From: Geojedonia litorea
Lineage (GTDB): Bacteria; Bacteroidota; Bacteroidia; Flavobacteriales; Flavobacteriaceae
Assembly: GCF_042654525.1 (NCBI RefSeq)
Contig: NZ_JBHSGP010000013.1
Location: 103,581-167,580, forward strand
Direction of reading: 5' to 3'
DNA: 64,000 nt
Shown here: one piece after another, positions 57,036 through 64,000 of the stretch
Position numbering within the stretch: the first letter of the stretch is position 1
Layout: every line of letters begins with the position of its first letter
Position numbers and translations under genes: made by a program
Notes under the pieces: generated by a model
What the model saw: the letters and a program-made list of their open reading frames with translations, nothing else
Databases searched by the model: none
What the model was told of the DNA's origin: nothing

Positions 57036-60000
57036 TTAATCAATCACCTTTAAAACGACCGGTCCTATCAGCCCTGAATTTTCAAATTTAGTTTCATTGT
57101 TTTTAGGAGGATTAGTAGTCCACGTTTTTTTTTGGTCTTTTGGGCGCCTGTTATCATAAATTAATTGATTGTGCCATGTGTTTGTCACTTTAATTTCAAG
57201 ATTGTTTTCTCCAATCTTTACAAAATCAGAAATATCAAAAACGAATGGAGGGGCCCATTTAACACCAACTTTTTTACTATTACACCACAATTCTGCGATA
57301 TTGGCGACTTTACCTAAATCAATAATGCTAAACTTGCCTAATTCTTCTATGTTAATGGTTTTTGTATATGTCATAGTTCCTGAATAATGTTTTACAGCAT
57401 CATCTTCTAAAAGTGTTAAAGATTTTAATATAGGAATATTTATTGAATCTGGTGTATCCCAGTCTTTTTCAAAAAATAACTTCCAATCAGCCTGAAGCGA
57501 TAAATCTTCAACTGAGATATCTTTAGTCGATTTTCTTTCATCTTGATGAAAAGTATACTTGCCGGACATTGAAGGAATTAAACTATCTGCTATCCATGAT
57601 ACCATTGTTGTTAGGTTGTTGTTATGAACCCGATACCATCCAGACTTAGAGTTTAGAATTACCTCATTATTCGAAGTTATTTTTGTGGCAAATGGTTTTT
57701 CATTGCCTTTTGGGAAAACCAATATTGCACTACCATAAGGAGGTAATGAAACAGCAACATTGGTTCTATCATTTTCAGTGTCCCAAACCTTGGCATTATG
57801 TTGCTCTCCAGTAAAAGCATTCCATTTTAGTGGATAAACTCCATTCAATCTAAAACTTAAGGATACATCTACGTATTTATCCATCTTTGAAGCCACAAAA
57901 TATATGTCTGCATCATTTGTTTTTCGATGAATCCAGTTGATATCCAAACCTTCTGGAACAATAACATCTTTGGCAATATCTTCCGCTTTTAAAACCTCAT
58001 CCAGCGTTTTACCCCAATACACCTTACCTTTTCCAACCTGCTTAACACCACTTTCTGTATTGCCCCACAAAAGATTCGCGATCCCTGATAGTTCTTTTAA
58101 ATCATTATCATCGTCCATTAAACTTGGAGAATCAACAGGTTTTTCACCAAGAATTACAGCACCTGCTTTAACCAACGTTTTCAATTTTTTAGCCGTAGAG
58201 AGTAACATTTCTTTAGAATCCCGTAATACGATAACACGATAATCTCCCCCATCTTTCACACGGATTTTACTATCAACTATGCTTAAATTTTCCTGTAAAA
58301 TCTCTGCATTTAAATAATCAAATCGATAGCCTTTAGGAAAATAATCTAAATCAAAAGGGGGACGATCAAAATGATCTCCATAATACCATAGCACATCTGC
58401 AACATATTCTCCTTGCTGTAGCATATATTGGTTTCTAGTTATATAATCTGTCCAATCGGACATATATTTCCACCATGTTTGGTTTCTTACTAACGGAAAT
58501 CCAATATTTCCTCCAAAACTTGAACCTGGAGATACTTCTTTTTGTGGTGTGTGCGAAAATGTGTGAAACACCAAGTGATTAACTCCTTTAGTAAAATTAT
58601 AATCGATTAAATATTTTACACTAAATGGATGCTCATTCCATTTTACACCAACTTGTGTGCAGGCCTCTGCAGCCAGTATGGGCTTATTATACAAATGTGA
58701 TGCAGATGCAGCATTGTATATAGGTTTAGCATATTCATTTTGGGCAGATGGTGCTGATGGGTACCAAAACTCGGTCATTGGAATATCGCTTACGCCATAG
58801 TACCGCATTGGGTCTATTGGCAAGACTTCGCCTCCGGCTCCTTCGGTATATACTTCGGCGCCCATGTCGTGTGCCACAGTTGCAAAATGTTTGAAGAAAT
58901 TGTCGATATACACTTCATCCATAGTATGCCTCAAATCTCTCAAGAATTTAGTCGTAATTTCAGGACTTTCCACAATATAACCCATAGTGGCAGGTAAATA
59001 CAACTTCATGCTATAACCCCTTCGCTGTTCAAATTCATTGAACATATCCTCAGAATTTATGGTCCAAGTAGGCACATGACTTTCCCAACTATCTATTAAT
59101 AACCCGTGTAATTTTCCATCGCCTATAGGGCCACCAGGCTTAATTAAATTTCCAATCATACCATTTCGTAAATGGTTTTCTATGGCCATTTTATCTAATT
59201 TGCTCGACTCCCAACCTGTAGCTTCTGGAACTGCTGGTTTATTGGTTAATCGCATATTAATGTGACCAAAACGTACTATGGTCCAATTACCATTAGGTAC
59301 ATCCCAAATTAATTGGCCAGCGGCATTCATTTTGTTTGTAAGATTTACAATTGAATTTGCTTTTATAATCGTATTTTCTGAATAATTAATGTCCACATCT
59401 TTTTCCAAACGTCGCAAAACTTTTGCTGCTTTCGCTTCATGGTTGTGCAGTAAGGGTTTTGAACTTAACCTAATAAACTCTGGTGCTATACTATGTTCGC
59501 CTTCAAACGTAAATATAAATTCTTTAGATTTCGTTTCTGGGATACTGAGCGTTAAGTGCTTGCGCCTGTCGTTCCAATTGGCATCTGGAACTTTAATTGT
59601 TGTTATAGCTTTTAATTCGTTATTTACTAACGCCTCAACTTTAATGTTCACCTTTATTTGTGGGTATTCTGTACCCACTATCATATGCCTTGTTTGAGGA
59701 AAAGTAATTGAGCGTATTGTGACAGGGTTATTAAATGTTGCTTTCACCCAAGTATGATGTTCGTTTACCTTTGATATGCCTATGGCTCTATAGTCTTCTA
59801 AAGGTTTGCTCAATCGGGTTGTGGTTCGTGTCACCGTAAGTTTTGAACTGGGATTGAAGATGTCTTTCCAAGGCACTAGGGTATTATTTGTTTCAATCTT
59901 TGAAGGATTTAAAGGCTCTATATCATCCCCTTCAGGTGTTGGAAATGCCAATAGTTGAATGTCCTTATAATTATAATCTGGAGTATGATATAAGGAATCT

Positions 60001-60488
60001 AATTCTAAAACTTCATTAAATTTTTTGTTTCCTGTAATATGATATATAGTTTCTACCACTTCGCGTTGTGCTTCTTCAACTGGCACCCAAGGCCCTCCAG
60101 TCATTGACCAACCAGGGCAATTTTGCATGGTAAATTTTAATCCTAATCGTTTGCTTTCATCTGCGGCATGACGAATCATGTCTTCCCATTCAGGAGATAA
60201 AATTTTTATTGGTTTTACATTAGGGAATGGTCTTCCGTCTTTATTAAATAAGTGGATGCCTTGCAGACCTGCTTCTTTTATAGCTTCTAGATCTAAGGTT
60301 AAGCCTTCTTTGCTAATATTGTTTCCAATGATGTGAAACCAGGTTTCCGGACGAAAGTTACAAGCAGGGTTTTTAAAATTTTGGCTTAATTCTTCAAAAG
60401 TCATTAAAGGTGTAATATTTGTGGTTTCTACTTGCGATTTACAAGCCAAACATAAAAATGACAACAATAGAAAATAAATATATTTCAT
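57036..60488 (-). CDS. GH106-family alpha-L-rhamnosidase, lipoprotein (second GH106)
   Basis: 1150 aa, lipobox at Cys16 (FLCLAC). ETWFHIIGNNISKEGLTLDL and KRLGLKFTMQNCPGWSMTGG parallel the N-terminal signature of the first GH106. Acidic motifs MGAEVYTEGAGGEV and ILAAEACTQVGVKW lie where catalytic residues are expected. C-terminal sandwich modules end with DLGKVANIAELWCNSKKVGVKW. The substrate is probably an alpha-rhamnosyl unit different from that of the first GH106, since the two proteins differ throughout. It has its own promoter with the tandem repeat. The 63.3-kb pseudogene is a decayed relative of its first part. Confidence 0.88.
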   Translation of the reverse strand: MKYIYFLLLSFLCLACKSQVETTNITPLMTFEELSQNFKNPACNFRPETWFHIIGNNISKEGLTLDLEAIKEAGLQGIHLFNKDGRPFPNVKPIKILSPEWEDMIRHAADESKRLGLKFTMQNCPGWSMTGGPWVPVEEAQREVVETIYHITGNKKFNEVLELDSLYHTPDYNYKDIQLLAFPTPEGDDIEPLNPSKIETNNTLVPWKDIFNPSSKLTVTRTTTRLSKPLEDYRAIGISKVNEHHTWVKATFNNPVTIRSITFPQTRHMIVGTEYPQIKVNIKVEALVNNELKAITTIKVPDANWNDRRKHLTLSIPETKSKEFIFTFEGEHSIAPEFIRLSSKPLLHNHEAKAAKVLRRLEKDVDINYSENTIIKANSIVNLTNKMNAAGQLIWDVPNGNWTIVRFGHINMRLTNKPAVPEATGWESSKLDKMAIENHLRNGMIGNLIKPGGPIGDGKLHGLLIDSWESHVPTWTINSEDMFNEFEQRRGYSMKLYLPATMGYIVESPEITTKFLRDLRHTMDEVYIDNFFKHFATVAHDMGAEVYTEGAGGEVLPIDPMRYYGVSDIPMTEFWYPSAPSAQNEYAKPIYNAASASHLYNKPILAAEACTQVGVKWNEHPFSVKYLIDYNFTKGVNHLVFHTFSHTPQKEVSPGSSFGGNIGFPLVRNQTWWKYMSDWTDYITRNQYMLQQGEYVADVLWYYGDHFDRPPFDLDYFPKGYRFDYLNAEILQENLSIVDSKIRVKDGGDYRVIVLRDSKEMLLSTAKKLKTLVKAGAVILGEKPVDSPSLMDDDNDLKELSGIANLLWGNTESGVKQVGKGKVYWGKTLDEVLKAEDIAKDVIVPEGLDINWIHRKTNDADIYFVASKMDKYVDVSLSFRLNGVYPLKWNAFTGEQHNAKVWDTENDRTNVAVSLPPYGSAILVFPKGNEKPFATKITSNNEVILNSKSGWYRVHNNNLTTMVSWIADSLIPSMSGKYTFHQDERKSTKDISVEDLSLQADWKLFFEKDWDTPDSINIPILKSLTLLEDDAVKHYSGTMTYTKTINIEELGKFSIIDLGKVANIAELWCNSKKVGVKWAPPFVFDISDFVKIGENNLEIKVTNTWHNQLIYDNRRPKDQKKTWTTNPPKNNETKFENSGLIGPVVLKVID

Positions 60489-60509
60489 GAAAGCAACTTT
60501 TTATTATTA

Positions 60510-60554
60510 TAAATAAAGAGATAATATTTCATCAATGTAACCTGTAGTATCCTG
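60510..60554 (-). promoter_or_regulatory. Tandem-repeat site plus weak -7 box upstream of GH106 copy 2
   Basis: Plus-strand TAACCTGTAGTATCCTG at 60538-60554. At 20 nt the minus strand has TTTATTTA (60510-60517), two mismatches from TAnnTTTG. The start codon follows after about 21 nt. Confidence 0.62.
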
Positions 60555-60624
60555 CACGAAAAACAGTCAACCACCGCGCTAGATTTTTATATAGGTTTAA
60601 TTACCAATAGCAACTACTTGTTCA

Positions 60625-61793
60625 TTAAACCGAAAACCTAAAAATGGTTTTTGTTCTATAAGTTTCGCTTGGACTCAAAATAATTGAAGAGCATAATTTC
60701 TGATTTGGTGCATCAGGAAAATGTTGAGTTTCCATAGCAAATGCTTCGCGATATCTAAGTGTTTTTTCCGATTTTCCGATATCGGAGCCATCAAAAAAAA
60801 TCCCTCCGTAAAACTGAATTCCTGGTTCTTCGGTAAATATTTCCATTTGACGTCCACTTTGAGGGTCTATAACTGTCGCTGCTGGAATAATCTTATTATT
60901 TTTTTTATTCAGAACAAAATTATGATCATAACCTAAACCATTTTTAAGTTGTTGATTACTTTTTTGTTGGTTTAAGTCATGACCAATTTTTTTCGGTTTT
61001 CTAAAATCGAAAGGAGTTTTTCAACATTCAGGTTATCTCCTAAAGGGATTAATGTCTCATCTATCGCTGTAAATTTGTCGGTATTAATTGTTAAAATATG
61101 ATTGTTTATTGTACCACTTCCCTCACCGCCAAGGTTAAAATAAGCGTGATTTGTAAGATTTACAGGCGTTTTTTTATCCGTGCTAGCTTTATAAGTTATT
61201 ATCACTTCATTTCTATCGGTTAATTCATATTGTACCTATACATTTAAATTCCCGGGATACCCCATTTCTCCATCTTTCGACATATACGTTAGAACAATTG
61301 AAAAATCACTCATAAATTTCACGCTCCAAACTTGGTTATGAAATCCTTTAGGACCTCCATGAAGGTATCATTATTTATAGGTAATTCATATGTATTACTT
61401 TCTAAACTAAACTGTCCCTTTGCAATCCGATTTGCAACACGTCCGATTATTGTTCCATGATAAGGTTCTTTGGCTTCAATATATTCCTTAATACTTTTAA
61501 AGCCTAGTACGATGTCTCCTATTTTCCCATTTTTATCGGGTGTACATAAACTAACCATACGTCCGCCATAATTGGTCACGGCCATTGTGATATTAGCATT
61601 TTTTAGAAAATAAATGCGAACCGTTTTACCATCTATGATGGATTGAAAATTCTCGGGTTTTAAACTACAACAGTTTCGTTTTTGACGTAGCATTCTATAT
61701 TATAAAAGTTATGGCATCTAAAGTTTCCGACTTTTTTTGTTGGCAATTTAAAATTGCGACTAACATAAAAATGCTAAAAAATTTACTTTTCAT
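60625..61793 (-). pseudogene. galM: Aldose 1-epimerase (galM) lipoprotein pseudogene
   Basis: Reading leftwards from the ATG at 61793 one finds a lipoprotein-like leader (MKSKFFSIFMLVAILNC), soon interrupted by a stop. The GalM body then appears in pieces. SLKPENFQSIIDG to YELPINN is in one frame and LHGGPKGFHNQVW in the next. An in-frame stop follows after YPGNLNV, then NLTNHAYFNLGGEG, then another frameshift, and FDFRKPKKIGHD to TIFRFSV. At least four disabling lesions are present, so no active enzyme can be made. An intact GalM would interconvert sugar anomers. The pseudogene retains a promoter-site copy upstream. Confidence 0.87.
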
Positions 61794-61811
61794 TTAATGA
61801 GCCTTATTAAC

Positions 61812-61856
61812 AAAAAAAATAGTCTTTTAAGTTTAAGATTATCCTGCACATTCATA
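61812..61856 (-). promoter_or_regulatory. Tandem-repeat site upstream of the galM pseudogene
   Basis: Plus-strand TATCCTGCACATTCATA at 61840-61856; the proximal 7-mer is intact and the distal one decayed. A T-rich box ending in TTTG is on the minus strand about 21 nt on. It lies 47 nt from the pseudogene ATG, like functional sites. Confidence 0.5.
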
Positions 61857-61961
61857 TAAAATAAAGCAGAAAAAGCAATCCTAACATCAATTCTAATTGA
61901 TTTAAATTTGTTTGTGAAAACTAAAAAATAAGGCTCCTTTAAGTTAATAATTATTTTCAAT

Positions 61962-62006
61962 CAGGATACCACAGGATAACTAGATTCTGTTATCTTATTA
62001 TCTTTG
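61962..62006 (+). promoter_or_regulatory. Tandem-repeat site (perfect) plus perfect -7 box for the lipoprotein PL28
   Basis: CAGGATACCACAGGATA at 61962-61978, then exactly 20 nt, then TATCTTTG (61999-62006), a perfect TAnnTTTG. The ATG at 62026 is 19 nt on. This is the clearest example of the architecture. Confidence 0.82.
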
Positions 62007-62025
62007 AATAAAATTGTTAAATATT

Positions 62026-62973
62026 ATGAAAAAATCAAAATTCATTTACAGACTCATACCAATTACTGCATTATTTGTTTTTACAGCATTCTTTTCATGT
62101 ACAAAAGATGGGCTTGGGTTCTCTGAAGACGTTATCGTATTTGAATACGTCCCAGATCCTGACCCAGAACCGGACCCAGATCCTGTAGTTATAGCTCAGG
62201 ATGAAGATACGGGTTCAGACTTAAGCTGTTCTCCTGAATTCCAAAACAACAGTACCAGAAATGTAGATGTGCCAAACCCTGCTAATGTAGGTGAAGTTGA
62301 TGATAGAAGTTGCTACTCCGATTACTCAGAAAGTATTATTGATGGTACTACTTGGGGAATATATAATATTACTGATGGGTCCAACCACTGGGATGCACCA
62401 AACACCTTACAACCCAGAATAGAAAGATCATTAAGCAGATCTGGAAGCACAGTAGTAGGAAGTTATGCAAAATTTTCAGGAACATTTAGAATTCTAGAAG
62501 TAGGTGACACAGACGGAACAAATCAAGATGGAACATACATAGCACAAGCCAAAGGAAAACACACAGGTGGTGGTGGTTCTCCAGATCCTGCTATTTGCCT
62601 ATATTTAGCTAAGCCAGTTTATGGCACAGGTGTTAATGCAGACAAACAAATAGCATTCGATATTTATGCTGAGCGTATTTTAACTCGTGGTGGAGAAGGA
62701 AGTGATGGTAGAGAAATAGCTTTCCTAAAGCAAGTTGATAAAAATGAGAAAGTTGACTTTGTTCTAGAGGTAGGTTTTGCTCAAGATCCAAATGATGCAA
62801 CAAAAAAAATACATTATTGCAATGCTGTAATTGGTGGTGAATCCTTTAACTGGAATATCCCTGAACCGGATAGAGGAACAGAATCTGGTATTAGATATGG
62901 TGCATACCGAGTAAAAGGAGGTAGAGCACAAACTAGATGGGCGAATACTATTTATGAAAAAGTAGAAAATTAA
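62026..62973 (+). CDS. PL28-type ulvan lyase, lipoprotein
   Basis: The ATG at 62026 (MKKSKFIYRLIPITALFVF) is preferred over the one at 62014; the product is 315 aa. The lipobox is at about Cys25 (FFSC). After a linker rich in Asp-Pro (PDPDPEPDPDP) comes a PL28 catalytic domain closely similar to the T9SS copy at 55 kb: CYSDYSESIIDGTTWGIYN, YIAQAKGKHTGGGG, SGIRYGAYRVKGGRAQTRWANT. It lacks the trefoil and T9SS domain. This form is thus anchored to the membrane, probably at the surface or facing the periplasm, while the other is exported free. It is one of the few rightward genes and has a textbook promoter with the tandem-repeat site. A terminator lies about 125 nt downstream. Confidence 0.87.
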   Translation: MKKSKFIYRLIPITALFVFTAFFSCTKDGLGFSEDVIVFEYVPDPDPEPDPDPVVIAQDEDTGSDLSCSPEFQNNSTRNVDVPNPANVGEVDDRSCYSDYSESIIDGTTWGIYNITDGSNHWDAPNTLQPRIERSLSRSGSTVVGSYAKFSGTFRILEVGDTDGTNQDGTYIAQAKGKHTGGGGSPDPAICLYLAKPVYGTGVNADKQIAFDIYAERILTRGGEGSDGREIAFLKQVDKNEKVDFVLEVGFAQDPNDATKKIHYCNAVIGGESFNWNIPEPDRGTESGIRYGAYRVKGGRAQTRWANTIYEKVEN

Positions 62974-63319
62974 ACAAAATACTTTTAGGCCAACTACCCT
63001 TGAGGTAGAATTTTAATGCTATTTTGTGACTTCATTTTGGAAAAAATCAAAATTCTTTATTTAGATTCATACGTTTGGCAAAAAAACAATTTTAATGAAA
63101 ACCCTGATGCTTGAGCATCGGGGTTTTTTGATTAAATTCTGCCTTTATTTAAGCAGAAATCTACAACTGAAGTAGAACTTATATAATCTAACCCATTTTA
63201 GTCGGTGAGTTAAAATCTTGAATGAATAGTTTTATTTTTTATGAAAAAAGATTTGAATAAAAATTATAAGTAATTAGTTAGTGTATATAGTTTTTTTAAT
63301 ACATATAACTCACAGATTA
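62974..63319. other. Non-coding stretch between the lipoprotein PL28 and the GH106 pseudogene
   Basis: 346 bp. It contains a small CTACC/GGTAG hairpin just after the PL28 stop, a short patch (63040-63072) resembling the start of the PL28 gene, and a strong terminator at 63098-63129. I see no gene in the remainder. Confidence 0.55.
63098..63129 (+). terminator. Rho-independent terminator downstream of the lipoprotein PL28
   Basis: AACCCTGATGC, loop TTGA, GCATCGGGGTTTTTT: a strong stem with T-run in rightward orientation. Confidence 0.85.
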
Positions 63320-63788
63320 TTAATCAAACTCAACTGTTTTACTTGGTATAAACCCTATACGATGTGCTTCTACTACAGGAACCCAAGGGCCACCAGTCAT
63401 TGACCACCCTGGGCAATTTTGCATATTAAATTTCAAGCCTAAAATCATGCATTCATCTGCCACATGACGAATTATATCCTCCCATTTTGGTAATAAAATA
63501 GTCACTTGTTCTGCCTTGGGATAAGGTTGACCTGATTTATTGCACAAATGAATGTCTTGTAAACCTGCTTGTTTTATGGATTCTAAATCTGGGGTTAAGC
63601 CTTCTTTGCTAATGTTGTTTCCAATCCTATGAAACCAGGTTACCAGACGATACAGATGAAGGGTTTTTTAAATTTTTACTTAGTTCATTTAAAGTCAAAG
63701 AATCTGAACCATATGACTACTTGTTGTTTTTGGGCTGGCATCCTAAAAATAAGTTTATAGCAAGAATTAGCGGAACTATACGTCGCAT
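63320..63788 (-). pseudogene. GH106 rhamnosidase pseudogene (5' fragment)
   Basis: From the ATG at 63788 the leftward reading begins with a signal-like leader (MRRIVPLILAINLFLGC), hits a stop at its 24th codon, and later shifts frame. GNNISKEGLTPDL, LQDIHLCNKSGQPYPK and GLKFNMQNCPGWSMTGG then align with the start of the intact GH106 at 57-60.5 kb. The homology stops after VPVVEAHR and about 1000 codons are missing. It is a truncated duplicate, not a gene. A degenerate tandem-repeat site survives upstream. Confidence 0.85.
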
Positions 63789-63833
63789 TAATTAGAAATC
63801 TTTACTATAATAACAATAATCAAATGAATAAAG

Positions 63834-63850
63834 TATGCTGTTCAATCCTA
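63834..63850 (-). promoter_or_regulatory. Degenerate tandem-repeat site ahead of the GH106 pseudogene
   Basis: Plus-strand TATGCTGTTCAATCCTA: the 7-3-7 layout is kept with one mismatch in each half. It is 46 nt upstream of the pseudogene ATG. No matching -7 box remains at 20 nt. Confidence 0.45.
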
Positions 63851-63903
63851 TAAATAGCCAGTAACTGATACTGATACCATAATATTAAACAAACAAGTTC
63901 TTA

Positions 63904-64000
63904 CTACTTATACAATAACCTTTTGGTTATCCCTAAATCTGTTTTTAAAATATACATCCCTTTAGAAAAACCTGATATATTTATTGTTATACCTTCACCA
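63904..64000 (-). CDS. C-terminal end of a T9SS-secreted protein (partial)
   Basis: Leftward reading from the window end gives GEGITINISGFSKGMYILK, then TDLGITKRLLYK and a stop. This is the last strand pair of a T9SS type A sorting domain (compare SGIYLIKV and SGVYLVKV in the lyases here). The upstream bulk lies beyond base 64000, so its function is unknown. It would be another secreted protein, possibly part of the same PUL. Confidence 0.6.
   Translation of the reverse strand, partial: GEGITINISGFSKGMYILKTDLGITKRLLYK

Noticed and set aside
60972..61205. Separate small gene inside the galM region
   Set aside because: The translation is the middle piece of GalM (NLTNHAYFNLGGEG); it is a fragment of the frameshifted pseudogene, as are the frames at 60625-60846 and 61319-61693.
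63320..63547. Independent 75-aa protein
   Set aside because: It is an internal slice of a GH106 N-terminal region with upstream stop and frameshift, so it is part of a pseudogene.
1..64000. The TATCCTG elements as mobile-element ends or REP-like dispersed repeats
   Set aside because: They occur only in promoter positions, with orientation following the downstream gene and a fixed 20-nt distance to -7 boxes in many cases; no transposase or flanking inverted structure is seen.

Overview
The window is AT-rich DNA that reads as a marine Flavobacteriia (Bacteroidota) chromosome. The grounds are a SusC/SusD pair, several proteins with type IX secretion (T9SS) C-terminal sorting domains, many lipoprotein signal peptides, TAnnTTTG-type -7 promoter boxes and few Shine-Dalgarno sequences. 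I see no rRNA, tRNA, CRISPR array or insertion sequence. Almost the whole window is one polysaccharide utilisation locus (PUL). Its enzyme content points to ulvan, the sulfated rhamnose/uronate/xylose polysaccharide of green algae: two PL28-type ulvan lyases, two beta-propeller lyase candidates of the PL24/PL25 kind, one alpha-toroid lyase candidate, seven S1 sulfatases, two GH78 and two GH106 rhamnosidases, GH2, GH3, GH5-like and GH43 enzymes, a rhamnose mutarotase and a rhamnulose-phosphate aldolase/dehydrogenase. The ulvan assignment is an inference from gene content.

Layout. 1-5.1 kb: 3' part of a rhamnose-catabolic rhaD-type gene (leftward), two tandem paralogous GntR/LacI-chimera regulators (rightward) and a periplasmic lactonase-like lipoprotein. 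5.3-25 kb: a long leftward run of five sulfatases, a propeller lyase and GH106, then (after a 180-nt gap) GH2, a sixth sulfatase and GH78. 25-32.8 kb: a T9SS propeller lyase, rhamnose mutarotase, a T9SS protein of unknown function, then GH3 plus a GH5-like enzyme. 32.9-37.6 kb: SusD and SusC. 37.9-40.2 kb: a rightward operon of a carbohydrate-binding-like protein, a nucleoside-hydrolase-fold protein and a truncated ThuA gene. 40.3-47.6 kb: GH78, a T9SS binding protein, GH43 and the seventh sulfatase. 47.7-53.1 kb: a three-gene planctomycete-type module (DUF2231/cytochrome c/DUF1549/DUF1553, DUF1501, NHL-type propeller). 53.2-64 kb: the alpha-toroid lyase candidate, T9SS PL28, GH106, a galM pseudogene, a lipoprotein PL28, a GH106 pseudogene and the end of another T9SS protein.

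The most striking feature is non-coding. A 17-bp tandem repeat (coding-strand consensus CAGKATA-GTA-CAGGATA, two 7-mers one helical turn apart) lies upstream of nearly every transcription unit. In many cases a TAnnTTTG-like -7 box follows exactly 20 nt downstream. The same arrangement precedes the rhamnose aldolase gene, the SusC gene, the lyases, the rhamnosidases, the three-gene cytochrome/DUF1501 operon and even a galM pseudogene. This looks like a single activator regulon that ties extracellular polymer degradation to intracellular rhamnose catabolism. The two GntR/LacI chimeras are the only regulators in the window, but direct proof that they bind the site is lacking.

Inferred workflow: T9SS-secreted and surface lyases cut the polymer; SusC/SusD import oligomers; periplasmic lipoprotein sulfatases and glycosidases strip sulfate, rhamnose, xylose and uronate; mutarotase and the aldolase/dehydrogenase finish rhamnose. 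No GH88/GH105 unsaturated uronyl hydrolase was recognised in the window.
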